64,000 bases of DNA from Symsagittifera roscoffensis (GCF_963678635.1 NC_087065.1:52891858-52955857), one strand, 5' to 3'. Shown: positions 33,403 to 46,100, numbered from the stretch's first letter. Program-made: numbers and translations. Notes: generated by a model from the letters alone, not told the origin.

Positions 33403-35379
33403 AACAGCTTTTGCCATATAAATTTTATAGCCCGTATTGTTTATCGCAAGTGGTGTGAAAATCCGTTTTGCTGCTTTCAACAAATTAGGCGCAGAAAAAA
33501 ATTGCCAAGAAACATTATCACATATAAGAAAACAACAGATAGACCTGGCATTTCCATTATCACAGAATTTTCCTGTTATGATTAAAAAATGTAAGAACCA
33601 CGAAAAAATAACATTCAAGACTTGCTTGTTTTGTGAAAACAAAAGATTGATCATCAGATAATTAAATTGATTCAAAATTACAAGTGAAGCAAATACAAAA
33701 CTTAAAATTTCTATTAATTAACTTTTTTTAGATGCACCTTCCTCTAAATAACAATAATTTTTCAAAATTTCAAACATTTTTATGGTTCAAATTTTGTCGA
33801 CAATGAATCTGCTTGTCCAAAACTTTTGAACTCTATACCAAGAAATCAAATATTTCAAAATGGTACCGCCATGCAAGTAATAAATGACCAATAAACAAAT
33901 TATAAATGAAAACTTTTCAATTAAAATTTTTTTATAGGGTTCATATTTAGTCGCCACTGAAGCAACTTTCTCAAAAGTTTGAAACCCATATCAGGATTTT
34001 AAAAATTTTGATATGGCTGGTACCAACTTGGAAATATCTGAAAAGCATCAACAAAATACCCTAGTCTTAAGTTCTAACCCACTTCGAAAAATTACTTTAG
34101 GAGGCACAGCCTTCAATGCGAACCAGTGTTTGATGCTAATTTCTATAATCAGCTTAGCCTTCAGCTAAGTTTTTTTTTTCAATGACTGGCTTTTTCTCTT
34201 GAATACCCTTTAAACCTAAAATCTAACTCACTGAATTTTCAGCCAAAAATACAAGCTTACCGAATGTTCCACTCTATCTCACTTATCAGACAATTTCTTA
34301 GTCAGACAAAACTTAGTATTGACAATTTTCATATTTTATCGAAACTTTGTTTTACTCTTGCGTAAAGCTTTAGATATCCCTTCCAGGAAAACATTGATTA
34401 TCGTAAAATTCCCAATTTATCTCGCAAACAACATGATTTTGAAGCTATTTTGATTTGTTGGAGTAATCAAATTCCCTTAAAATTGAGTTATGCAAATGAA
34501 GGGTAATTCCTTAAGCAAAAAGCTGGACGTTTTAGCTCCAAAAGCAACAATTGGCAAGTTTTTCCGCAGCAAACTGTTCAACTTTTTTACACCTTCATTG
34601 TTGAGTCGTCTGAGGGTTTATTTAGAAAGTAAAATTGATTAGACTAGGAAATAAATTTTAATAGAGCTTTAAAAATCTAATAAATTGCTAGATTTGTCGG
34701 CGAAAATTCAAAAATCTTGTTTCTGATGTATTCAAGAATAACAAAATTTTTTGTTCGAAAACTTTCAAAGCTATATCAAGCCTGAAACTTGATCTTTGTT
34801 ATTCAAGAATACATCTGGAACAAGATTTTTGACTTTTCATCTCAAAAATAAAAATGGTTAGATTTGGAGCTGAAACGTCGAGCCCTTTGCTGAAAAAATT
34901 ACCCTTCATTTGTATAACTCAATTTAAGGCTCTTTGGTTAATCCAAGAAATCAAAAAAGCTTTAAAGTCATGTTGCTTGCAAGGCAGACAGAATTTTTTG
35001 ATAATCAATGTTTTTCTTGAGAGAGAGATGTCTTATGTGTTCCGTAGGAGCACACAGTTTTCTTAATGAAACGTTTCAACTTTCGCTTTTAACTTTCTCT
35101 TTTAACTGCCTCTATTCATAACGTGGCTAAAATATTGTGAAAGATCAGTTTAAATTAACCTTCATAATGGTGAGTTTTTTGTCCTAGCCACAAAACAGAA
35201 CTATTTGGGAATTTATTTCTTTCTCTTTGAAAATTGTCCAAATTTGATCTGTTTTAAGGCTATGACAAAAAACCAACATTATAAAGGTAAAGAATGGGAG
35301 ATAGCAATTTCAAGCCATTTCGACTATTTCCAATAGATGGAGAAATATCTGATCTGCAGGAAGTTCCGGAAGTCAAATA

Positions 35380-35560
35380 TTACACACAAGCGAGGCTGCG
35401 CTTTGCAAACACTAGCGAGGACACGACAAAAATCAGCTTTATAAAGTGAAATAAGAAAAGATAGAAAAAAGCCTCGAATTAGTAACACTTTTATACGCAT
35501 GGGCTTCGAGCCTGCGACCTCGAAAACTAGATTCTCACCCGCCCTCTCGGCCACGAACGC
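35380..35560 (-). mobile_element. tRNA-derived SINE, copy 1
   Basis: The minus strand has a tRNA-like head: A box GTGGCCGAGAGGGC, B box GGCTCGAAGCCC, with Leu/Ser-like spacing (35493-35560). It is followed by a body containing GAGGCTGCGCTTTGC and CACTAGC. A related body fragment (AGGCGAAG-TGCGCTTCGACAAACACTAGC) lies at about 36048. Confidence 0.65.
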
Positions 35561-36154
35561 TTAACAACCGGCAAACACTAGTCACAAATAAAGCAGCTAC
35601 ATATGCTAGCAACTTGCCAATGCGATGCAACAAAAGCGGCACCAAATACAAATTGAGACAATTTTGCAAGTAGTTTGCAATATAACAAACTGAAGGCACC
35701 CACACTAATTTTGCATGCAATAAATTGGAAAGCATAAAACCACATTATGTATATTTTATGCATTTCAAAAAATTGCGAAATATATTGAGTTAAAAAATTT
35801 CTGAAATCGTATTTTTATGATTTTTATATTGTTGGAAGCAAATAGCTAATTTTGGTTCATTTGATGCATTTAAAATGAATCAACTGTGTTAACTTATTAC
35901 TATTCGAATGTCCAAGCCTTCTAACTTAGGTAAGAAAAAAGAATAGTCGTAGTATAACATTAACGCTCACCAGTGTAAAGAGAAAAAGAGTAATCAAGTA
36001 TTCATCCAGGTTGATGAAATTGCTTTCATCAAATAGAGCCATCAAACACAGAGGCGAAGATGCGCTTCGACAAACACTAGCAAAAAAGCCAAGAAGCTTT
36101 AAAGGGTCACAAAAGAAAAAAAGTCAAGAACAAAAACGTAATGAGTTTTGAGAA

Positions 36155-36240
36155 TTGACTACGGGATTCGAACCTTAATCCTCGAACACTCAAGTATCAC
36201 AGCCGACTGCTGTACAGACCTGTTCCACTGGAGCTTACCG
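36155..36240 (-). mobile_element. tRNA-like SINE head, copy 1
   Basis: The minus strand has a perfect B box GGTTCGAATCCC (36161-36173), preceded at tRNA distance by an A-box-like CTCCAGTGGAACAGG. It adjoins the AGGCGAAG body fragment at 36048-36090 and so is the head of a second SINE. Confidence 0.6.
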
Positions 36241-36575
36241 AAAACAAACAATAATCACTGAGAAATTGGAGAACACATGGTAATAAACTGCCAATACTAT
36301 GCAAGAAAAGTGCTACCAAAATTAGTCTTTTTATTTGCATGTTGGATTGGAAACAAAAACAAAGTTTGTAATCAGACAACGCTAGCTTGCATGTGTAAAT
36401 AAGTGAAAATCAAATTCAGTTCCTCTTTTCGGCACTTAATATTTTGCTGGTTGATTAGTCGCATTACGCGAGTAGCGCTATCTAATCCGGGACAACACGC
36501 ATATATTTTTTAAATAATGAATAAGCACGTCACTTAAATAAACACATGGGAAAATAATTTATCTAATGTATAGAT

Positions 36576-36736
36576 TCAGTTCTGATCTTGATTGAACCAA
36601 AGGTCAGAGAAGTTTTTCATGGCTCTCTCGTGGTGTCCTCCCTCCCAATACACTTTTCCACACTTGACACAGATGTAGTACTCCTGCTCTTGGTCGAACA
36701 CAGTTGGAGCAATGCCCTCGAAGATTGGCAGGTTAC
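36576..36736 (-). CDS. EXD3: EXD3 terminal exon, distal duplicate
   Basis: Matches 43029-43189 with the frame, acceptor and stop intact, encoding the same CGKVYWEGGHHERA zinc-ribbon end. It is spaced like the proximal pair. No decay is visible, in keeping with a recent duplication. Confidence 0.75.
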
Positions 36737-36767
36737 CTGGAATATCCATATATATTCAACGGCGCAC

Positions 36768-37069
36768 AGACAATTCGGCCAAAGACAATTCTGCCAATTT
36801 GAAATTCAGACAATTCGGCCAAAAGTATATAGACAATTCAGTCAGTTTTACAAAACGCTAGATTCGAAAGAAAAAATCGGAATTGGAGATACTTCTCGGT
36901 TTAAGGTCACCGGTGGTAACCTGCTCTAACTTTCGTATAGAGTCCTACCCTCTGTTGGCAAGCTCGCAACACGTTGGCGCGACTGCGGCGGTTACTATTA
37001 TTGGCTGAATTTTCTGCATACTCTTGGCTGAATTTCAAATCGGCTGAATTGTCTTTGGCCGAATTGTCT
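36768..37069. mobile_element. TIR element (MITE) with AGACAATTCGGCC ends, copy 1
   Basis: It begins AGACAATTCGGCCAAAGACA and ends with a near-exact reverse complement over about 39 bases. The AGACAATTC(G/A)GCC unit is repeated three to four times inside the ends. No target duplication is obvious and there is no transposase. It lies in the intron 32 bp upstream of the distal EXD3 terminal exon. Confidence 0.8.
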
Positions 37070-37874
37070 AGACGCGATTTTCAACAAACAATTGAAAAGC
37101 CGTCAATGAACTCTAGCAAACCGACGGAAGATTGATGTTTTCTGAATATCAATATTTTAAATTTCAAAGATAAAATAGATCACCTCAATTAAGGGTCTTA
37201 AATTTTCGAAAAGTTGTTTTTTTGCAGGTAACTTCTTATTTTTCGTTTATTAAGGTCGCGTGGTTTTTCGTTTTAAAAGAAAAAGGTCTTACATGTTTAA
37301 ACAATGATCAGAGTGAGGCCAACAGTTGGACCTCTTGAGTAGATAGGTCATCAAGAAGACATATAATATAATAACCAATCAGAATTGAGATAAATATGAA
37401 CGTTCGCATGAATAATAACTAATTAATTTTGCGAACGTTTGTTTTTCTTGTCCCAATTATGAATGATTTAACTAGTCATTGTCTAAATGATGACCGTCTA
37501 CTTAGTAAAACGCACTCTGATAAAAATGGAAAAACAACAAAAGATTACGCAAACTAATTCAACGAAGCAAATAAATCAGAACATTCAAAGGCTAAAAACT
37601 ATATAAAAAAGGTAGTCAGAAAATAAAAGGGAAAAATTTCGATTTAAAAAACTGAAAAGGTTTAAGAATCTAAAACACTGTTCCAAATCCAAGCTTTTGA
37701 TTAGTTCTGCAAAACAAAACCGAAAATATTGAATGTTTTCGATGATGAAGCTTTTAATGAAAACTTTGTTTCAATACAAAAAAAATTGCAAATTTCCTCA
37801 CTTGATCACAAAAAAGCTGTAAAAAATTAAGATAGAGGAGAAAAATAAAATGTTTTTTTTTTACTGAGATATCT

Positions 37875-38600
37875 TTGAAAAAGGTGGATAAGCTGGTCAT
37901 GATGGCAAAATCAAAAAATTTTGAAACTTTCTATGCCAGCTATTTCAAAAAAAACTTGCAGCCTTTTAATCAGTGTATTTGCAAAGGTTTGCAAAGGTTC
38001 AGTGTATATTTTCTTAAAAGAGGCAAAAGTCAAGCCTATTTTCAAAAGTGCAAAAAAATTACTATAGAATTATAGACCAAATAATATATTAAATTCCTTT
38101 AAAATACACAAAAAATTACTCACACAACAGTTCGGATTTCGACCAAAAAAAGTCAATCAACTAAACTAGTGTGGAAGCTTTGATTGAATTCAGTGAAAAC
38201 ATAAGAGATGGGAGGGACAAAAAAAACTATTTGATGAATTTTGCTTTGTTGGTCTAAAAAAAGAATTTGATTTCACCAATCATGATGTACTAGTGACAAA
38301 TTTAGAAAAATATGGCTACAGAGGTCGTGCTCATCCTCTTCGTACAACATACTTTAAAAACAGATATCATTTGCTAAAACCGATTTAAAAAAATGTCGTC
38401 ATTGTGTTCCTTGGCATGCGGAGACCCTCAAGGATCAGTCTACAGGACCATTTTTCATTTTTTTTAAACCTAAATGATCTTCCAAATATTGTTGATAGAT
38501 CTGAAATAGTGCTGTTTGCTGAAACTCTGACAACTGCTAAGCAAAGATCGCGTTGTGAAAGGGTAGTATAGGTATTTAATTACTCAAAACAAAAATATCT
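37875..38600 (+). pseudogene. Decayed reverse transcriptase (LINE), copy 1
   Basis: Read on the plus strand, KKEFDFTNHDVLVTNLEKYG (about 38258-38320), then a GDPQGS-like stretch near 38420, then FFLNLNDLPNIVDRSEIVLF ending in a degenerate FA-D motif, follow the order of the RT palm. Stops occur throughout. It lies in the intron between duplicated EXD3 exons, opposite in orientation. Confidence 0.7.
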
Positions 38601-38789
38601 GATATCTGGAAATATCCATCAAATGCCGAAATCCAGCTTTATGAGATTCTATAAGCATTTTTCCATTAGATAATAAAAAAAAATCGGGACCTTTACGAAT
38701 GATTTTGCAATTTCAGCCGACTTTAAGATATTCGAAATAATTATTATAATCACAATAATGATAAAAACTCTCAATGTGTTCTATCTTAC

Positions 38790-38907
38790 CCGACTTGAGA
38801 ATGGCAGCTGTCTCGGGGTCGAAGTGGTCTGAGAAGAAGAGCTCGTGGCCGGCCAGTTTCTTCCAGTTGCAGTGCTTTCCATCCAGAATTGATACAAGCG
38901 CACTAAC
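38790..38907 (-). CDS. EXD3: EXD3 penultimate exon, distal duplicate
   Basis: Identical in length and phase to 45266-45383, with both splice sites kept. One change alters the second residue from Arg to Ser (CGT to AGT). It could be an alternative exon in the same transcript unit, or be silent because the proximal terminal exon ends transcription first. Confidence 0.75.
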
Positions 38908-39059
38908 CTAGAATTAATCACTCAAAACCTACTTTCTGTAATTGTATTTGAAATACAAAAACTATCTTTTTTTCACTATACAAACTTTTCGAAACAAATT
39001 TCAAATCTCAAAAAAAACTTTCAACAATAACTTTAACTTAAAATGGAATAGAAAATCAT

Positions 39060-39345
39060 TTTTTTGAAATTTAACAAGTCATCGCATCCAGGGAGGAGGG
39101 TCTTGCAGGGGAAATTGGAAGCATCTTTTCAGGAATTCGACTTCCCTCACCACCCGAAAGGTCCACCCTAAGGTAACCTTTTTGACCGGCCGTGGTGCTC
39201 CTCTATAGCAATTTTCAGTCGATAGCGCCAAAAAATCTTTCAAAAACGGGCTAAAAACTGACACACCCACACATCGCCCACGTACCCACACATCGAAAAA
39301 TCAAACATCGCAGAAAATCCAGATCCGCCTGTGATCACACGGATA
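39060..39345 (-). mobile_element. hAT-like MITE fragment, copy 1
   Basis: Minus strand from about 39333 reads CAGGCGGATCTGGATTTTCTG, close to the CAGGGGCGGATCTAGGATTTT end of the element at 3685-4079. The other end near 39076 begins CAGGGAGGAGGG. No 8-bp duplication could be matched, so the boundaries are approximate. The duplicate is at 45550-45835. Confidence 0.5.
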
Positions 39346-39508
39346 AGGGTCTTCTGTGTCTATTTTACGTTAAACACCAGTTGAAAATTATCATAATTGC
39401 CATACATTCAAAAATAGTTAGTTCGTTTAACCACAAGCACATTATGACCCAACCGAAATATAAATTCGACGTTCATTTGCTTTCAAAATTTTGAAATTAG
39501 AATGGCAA

Positions 39509-39844
39509 TCTATCATGAAATATGCACTAAATTGTTTGCAGCGTCTGTTCATTTTGCCTTATGTTAGAGAGACAAAAAATACCAGTGGTATCAGGCCACG
39601 AGTATTATCTTATATACAAAAACAAAACAAACAAAACAACTACAAACTGGAACTGCTCGAAACACGAAACAAATGAATGCCGAGCAACAGCAATTACAGA
39701 TGAAGAAAATTTTGTTGAAACGAGGGGAGAACATGACTACGACTTTTTTACGGGAAAATCTGATGCTCGGCTAATTTTGAAAAACATCAAGGATCTGAGC
39801 GATAGGCCCTACGAACTAAAGAAACTGTACAACTCAGTTCAAAC
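39509..39844 (+). mobile_element. Templated MULE fragment (FLYWCH zinc finger) at the duplication junction
   Basis: These 336 bp match 47583-47918 at about 95% by eye. It starts and stops exactly at the two breakpoints of the tandem duplication. Its reading NWNCSKHETNECRATAITDE, then HDYDFF, follows the W-C-C-H-H order of a FLYWCH finger, as found before MULE transposases. Confidence 0.85.
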
Positions 39845-41819
39845 AACAGCTTTTGCCATATAAATTTTATGGCCCGTATTGTTTATCGCAAGTGGTGTGA
39901 AAATCCGTTTTGCTGCTTTCAACAAATTAGGCGCAGAAAAAAATTGCCAAGAAACATTATCACATATAAGAAAACAACAGATAGACCTGGCATTTCCATT
40001 ATCACAGAATTTTCCTGTTATGATTAAAAAATGTAAGAACCACGGAAAAATAACATTCAAGACTTGCTTGTTTTGTGAAAACAAAAGATTGATCATCAGA
40101 TAATTAAATTGATTCAAAATTACAAGTGAAGCAAATACAAAGTTAAAATTTCTATTAATTAACTTTTTTTAGATGCACCTTCCTCTAAATAACAATAATT
40201 TTTCAAAATTTCAAACATTTTTATGGTTCAAATTTTGTCGACAATGAATCTGCTTGTCCAAAACTTTTGAACTCTATACCAAGAAATCAAATATTTCAAA
40301 ATGGTACCGCCATGCAAGTAATAAATGACCAATAAACAAATTATAAATGAAAACTTTTCAATTAAAATTTTTTTATAGGGTTCATATTTAGTCGCCACTG
40401 AAGCAACTTTCTCAAAAGTTTGAAACCCATATCAGGATTTTAAAAATTTTGATATGGCTGGTACCAACTTGGAAATATCTGAAAAGCATCAACAAAATAC
40501 CCTAGTCTTAAGTTCTAACCCACTTCGAAAAATTACTTTAGGAGGCACAGCCTTCAATGCGAACCAGTGTTTGATGCTAATTTCTATAATCAGCTTAGCC
40601 TTCAGCTAAGTTTTTTTTTCAATGACTGGCTTTTTCTCTTGAATACCCTTTAAACCTAAAATCTAACTCATTGAATTTTCAGCCAAAAATACAAGCTTAC
40701 CGAATGTTCCACTCTATCTCACTTATCCGACAATTTCTTAGTCAGACAAAACTTAGTATTGACAATTTTCATGTTTTATCGAAACTTTGTTTTACTCTTG
40801 CGTAAAGCTTTAGATATCCCTTCCAGGAAAACATTGATTATCGTAAAATTCCCAATTTATCTCGCAAATAACATGATTTTGAAGCTATTTTGATTTCTTG
40901 GAGTAATCAAAGTCCCTTAAAATTGAGTTATGCAAATGAAGGGTAATTCCTTAAGCAAAAAGCTGGACGTTTTAGCTCCAAAAGCAACAATTGGCAAGTT
41001 TTTCCGCAACAAACTGTTCAACTTTTTTACACCTTCATTGTTGAGTCGTCTGAGGGTTTATTTAGAAAGTAAAATTGATTAGACTAGGAAATAAATTTTA
41101 AAAGAGCTTTAAAAATCTAATAAATTGCTAGATTTGTCGGCGAAAATTCAAAAATCTTGTTTCTGATGTATTCAAGAATAACAAAATTTTTTGTTCGAAA
41201 ACTTTCAAAGCTATATCAAGCCTGAAACTTGATCTTTGTTATTCAAGAATACATCTGGAACAAGATTTTTGACTTTTCATCTCAAAAATAAAAATGGTTA
41301 GATTTGGAGCTGAAACGTCGAGCCCTTTGCTGAAAAAATTACCCTTCATTTGTATAACTCAATTTAAGGCTCTTTGGTTAATCCAAGAAATCAAAAAAGC
41401 TTTAAAGTCATGTTGCTTGCAAGGCAGACAGAATTTTTTGATAATCAATGTTTTTCTTGAGAGAGAGATGTCTTATGTGTTCCGTAGGAGCACACAGTTT
41501 TCTTAATGAAACGTTTCAACTTTCGCTTTTAACTTTCTCTTTTGATTGCCTCTATTCATAACGTGGCTAAAATATTGTGAAAGATCAGTTTAAATTAACC
41601 TTCATAATGGTGAGTTTTTTGTCCTAGCCACAAAACAGAACTATTTGGGAATTTATTTCTTTCTCTTTGAAAATTGTCCAAATTTGATCTGTTTTAAGGC
41701 TATGACAAAAAACCAACATTATAAAGGTAAAGAATGGGAGATAGCAATTTCAAGCCATTTCGACTATTTCCAATAGATGGAGAAATATCTGATCTGCAGG
41801 AAGTTCCGGAAGTCAAATA

Positions 41820-42000
41820 TTACACACAAGCGAGGCTGCGCTTTGCAAACACTAGCGAGGACACGACAAAAATCAGCTTTATAAAGTGAAATAAGAAAAG
41901 ATAGAAAAAAGCCTCGAATTAGTAACACTTTTATACGCATGGGCTTCGAACCTGCGACCTCGAGAACTAGATTCTCACCCGCCCTCTCGGCCACGAACGC
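41820..42000 (-). mobile_element. tRNA-derived SINE, copy 2
   Basis: Duplicate of 35380-35560. Here the B box is the consensus GGTTCGAAGCCC. Just beside it, at 42018-42067, a CACTAGTCACAAATAAAGCAG unit is locally duplicated and replaces about 20 bases present in copy 1. Confidence 0.65.
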
Positions 42001-42607
42001 TTAACAACCGGCAAACACTAGCCACAAATAAAGCAGCTACAAGCAGCACTAGTCACAAATAAAGCAGCCAATGCGATGCAACAAAAGCGGCACCAAATAC
42101 AAATTGAGACAATTTTGCAAGTAGTTTGCAATATAACAAACTGAAGGCACCCACACTAACTTTGCATGCAATAAATTGGAAAGCATAAAACAACATTATG
42201 TATATTTTATGCATTTCAAAAAATTGCGAAATATATTGAGTTAAAAAATTTCTGAAATCGTATTTTTATGATTTTTATATTGTTGGAAGCAAATAGCTAA
42301 TTTTGGTTCATTTGATGCATTTAAAATGAATCAACTGTGTTAACTTATTACTATTCGAATGTCCAAGCCTTCTAACTTAGGTAAGAAAAAAAGAATAGTC
42401 GTAGTATAACATTAACGCTCACCATTGTAAAGAGAAAAAGAGTAATCAAGTATTCATCCAGGTTGATGAAATCACTTTCATCAAAAAGAGCCATCAAACA
42501 CAGAGGCGAAGCTGCGCTTCGACAAACACTAGCAAAAAAGCCAAGAAGCTTTAAAGGGTCAAAAAAAGAAAAAAAGTCAAGAACAAAAACGTAATGAGTT
42601 TTGAGAA

Positions 42608-42693
42608 TTGACTACGGGATTCGAACCTTAATCCTCGAACACTCAAGTATCACAGCCGACTGCTGTACAGACCTGTTCCACTGGAGCTTACCG
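42608..42693 (-). mobile_element. tRNA-like SINE head, copy 2
   Basis: Duplicate of 36155-36240 with identical A-box-like and B-box sequences. Confidence 0.6.
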
Positions 42694-43028
42694 AAAACAA
42701 ACAATAATCACTGAGAAATTGGAGAACACATGGTAATAAACTGCCAATACTATGCAAGAAAAGTGCTACCAAAATTAGTCTTTTTATTTGCATGTTGGAT
42801 TGGAAACAAAAACAAAGTTTGTAATCAGACAACGCTAGCTTGCATGTGTAAATAAGTGAAAATCAAATTCAGTTCCTCTTTTCGGCACTTAATATTTTGC
42901 TGGTTGATTAGTCGCATTACGCGAGTAGCGCTATCTAATCCGGGACAACACGCATATATTTTTTAAATAATGAATAAGCACGTCACTTAAATAAACACAT
43001 GGGAAAATAATTTATCTAATGTATAGAT

Positions 43029-43189
43029 TCAGTTCTGATCTTGATTGAACCAAAGGTCAGAGAAGTTTTTCATGGCTCTCTCGTGGTGTCCTCCCTCCCA
43101 ATACACTTTTCCACACTTGACACAGATGTAGTACTCCTGCTCTTGGTCGAACACAGTTGGAGCAATGCCCTCGAAGATTGGCAGGTTAC
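43029..43189 (-). CDS. EXD3: EXD3 terminal exon, proximal copy
   Basis: Acceptor ATTCCAG, 161 nt, stop TGA at 43031-43029. It encodes NLPIFEGIAPTVFDQEQEYY, then ICVKCGKVYWEGGHHERAMK, the second Cys pair and the CGKVYW-G-H signature that closes Mut7-C domains. The protein ends WFNQDQN. Confidence 0.88.
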
Positions 43190-46100
43190 CTGGAATATCC
43201 ATATATATTCAACGGCGCACAGACAATTCGGCCAAAGACAATTCTGCCAATTTGAAATTCAGACAATTCGGCCAAAAGTATACAGACAATTCAGTCAGTT
43301 TTACAAAACGCTAGATTCGAAAGAAAAAATCGGAATTGGAGATACTTCTCGGTTTAAGGTAGCCGGTGGGCGCGCTATGCGCGCGGCGATAACCTGCTCT
43401 AACTTTCGTATAGAGTCCTACCCTCTGTTGGCAAGCTCGCAACACGTTGGCGCGACTGCGGCGGTTACTATTATTGGCTGAATTTTCTGCATACTCTTGG
43501 CTGAATTTCAAATCGGCTGAATTGTCTTTGGCCGAATTGTCTGGACGCGATTTTCAACAAACAATTGAAAAGCCGTCAATGAACTCTAGCAAACCGACGG
43601 AAGATTGATATTTTCTGAATATCAATATTTTAAATTTCAAAGATAAAATACATCACCTCAATTAAGGGTCTTAAATTTTCGAAAAGTTATTTTTTTGCAG
43701 GTAACTTCTTATTTTTCGTTTATTAAGGTCGCGTGGTTTTTCGTTTTTAAATAAAAAGGTCTTACATGTTTAAATAATGATCAGAGTGAGGCCAACAGTT
43801 GGACCTCTTGAGTAGATAGGTCATCAAGAAGACATATAATATAATAACCAATCAGAATTGAGATAAATATGAACGTTCGCATGAATAATAACTAATTAAT
43901 TTTGCGAACGTTTGTTTTTCTTGTCCCAATTATGATTGATTTAACTAGTCATTGTCTAAATGATGACCGTCTACTTAGTAAAACGCACTCTGATCAAAAT
44001 GGAAAAACAACAAAAAATTACGCAAACTAATTCAACGAAGCAAATAAATCAGAACATTCAAAGGCTAAAAACTATATAAAAAAGGTAGTCAGAAAATAAA
44101 AGGGAAATATTTCGATTTTAAAAAACTGAAAAGGTTTAAGACTCTAAAACACTGTTCCAAATCCAAGCTTTTGATTAGTTCTGCAAAACAAAACCGAAAA
44201 TATTGAATGTTTTCGATGATGAAGCTTTTAATGAAAATTTTGTTTCAATAGAAGAAAAATTGCAAATTTCCTCACTTGATCACAAAAAAGCTGTAAAAAT
44301 TTAAGATAGAGGAGAAAAATAAAATGTTTTTTTTTTTACTGAGATATCTTTGAAAAAGGTGGATAAGTTGGTCATGATGGCAAAATCAAAAAAATTTGAA
44401 ACTTTCTATGCCAGCTATTTCAAAAAAAACTTGCAGCCTTTTAATCAGTGTATTTGCAAAGGTTTGCAAAGGTTCAGTGTATATTTTCTTAGAAGAGGCA
44501 AAAGTCAAGCCTATTGTCAAAAGTGCAAAAAAATTACTATAGAATTATAGACCAAATAATATATTAAATTCTTTTAAAATACACAAACAATTACTCGCAC
44601 AAAAGTTCGGATTTCGACCAAAAAAAGTCAATCAACTAAACTAGTGTGGAAGCTTTGATTGAATTCAGTGAAAACATAAGAGATGGGAGGGACAAAAAAA
44701 ACTATTTGGTGAATTTTGCTTTGTTGGTCTAAAAAAAGAATTTGATTTCACCAATCATGATGTACTAGTGACAAATTTAGAAAAATATGGCTACAGAGGT
44801 CGTGCTCATCCTCTTCGTACAACATACTTTAAAAACAGATATCATTTGCTAAAACCGATTTAAAAAAATGTCGTCATTGTGTTCCTTGGCATGCGGAGAC
44901 CCTCAAGGATCAGTCTACAGGACCATTTTTCATTTTTTTTAAACCTAAATGATCTTCCAAATATTGTTGATAGATCTGAAATAGTGCTGTTTGCTGAAAC
45001 TCTGACAACTGCTAAGCAAAGATCGCGTTGTGAAAGGGTAGTATAGGTATTTAATTACTCAAAACAAAAATATCTGATATCTGGAAATATCCATCAAATG
45101 CCGAAATCCAGCTTTATGAGATTCTATAAGCATTTTTCCATTAGATAATAAAAAAAAAATCGGGACTTTTACGAATGATTTTGCAATTTCAGCCGACTTT
45201 AAGATATTCGAAATAATTATTATAATCACAATAATGATAAAAACTCTCAATGTGTTCTATCTTACCCGACTTGAGAATGGCAGCTGTCTCGGGGTCGAAG
45301 TGGTCTGAGAAGAAGAGCTCGTGGCCGGCCAGTTTCTTCCAGTTGCAGTGCTTTCCATCCAGAATTGATACAAGCGCACGAACCTAGAATTAATCACTCA
45401 AAACCTACTTTCTGTAATTGTATTTGAAATACAAAAACTATCTTTTTTTTTCACTATACAAACTTTTCGAAACAAATTTCAAATCTCAAATAAAACTTTC
45501 AACAATAACTTTAACTTAAAATGGAATAGAAAATCATTTTTTTGAAATTTAACAAGTCATCGCATCCAGGGAGGAGGGTCTTGCAGGGGAAATTGGAAGC
45601 ATCTTTTCAGGAATTCGACTTCCCTCACCACCCGAAAGGTCCACCCTAAGGTAACCTTTTTGACCGGCCAACACGAAATTTTTCCTAAGGGTGCCGCCGT
45701 GGTGCTCCTCTATAGCAATTTTCAGTCGATAGCGCCAAAAAATCTTTCAAAAACGGGCTAAAAACTGACACACCCACACATCGCCCACGTACCCACACAT
45801 CGAAAAGTCAAACATCGCAGAAAATCTAGATCCGCCTGTGATCACACGGATAAGGGTCTTCTGTGTCTATTTTACGTTAAACACCAGTTGAAAATTATCA
45901 TAATTGCCATACATTCAAAAATAGTTAGTTCGTTTAACCACAAGCACATTATGACCCAACCGAAATTTAAATTCGACGTTCATTTGCTTTTAAAATTTTG
46001 AAATTAGAATGGCAAGGAAAAGAAGTTTGGAGATTAAAATGAACACTACTGCTACACGTACTACAGGGGCTGGCGTTGTGATGTAATCATCTCCGTTGCA

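Larger units (their letters stand above)
33403..39508. repeat. Segmental tandem duplication, copy 1
   Basis: This 6.1-kb block is nearly identical to 39845-46015, differing by scattered substitutions and small indels. It contains duplicates of the last two EXD3 exons, two SINE heads, a TIR element, and an RT relic. The near identity, including across non-coding DNA, points to a recent event. Confidence 0.95.
39845..46015. repeat. Segmental tandem duplication, copy 2
   Basis: Partner of 33403-39508. This copy is contiguous with the upstream EXD3 exon at 46062-46295, so it holds the positionally original terminal exons. It has a 26-bp stretch near 45668 that copy 1 lacks, and an extra GCGCGC palindrome near 43370. 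Confidence 0.95.

Noticed and set aside
33337-33675. Minus-strand 112-codon frame (duplicate 39839-40117) considered as a gene
   Set aside because: Frames on both strands overlap here and are preserved only by the recent segmental duplication; no family resemblance.
36588-36929. Plus-strand frame of 113 codons (and its duplicate at 43041-43481)
   Set aside because: It is the antisense shadow of the EXD3 terminal exon running on into the AGACAATTCGGCC MITE.
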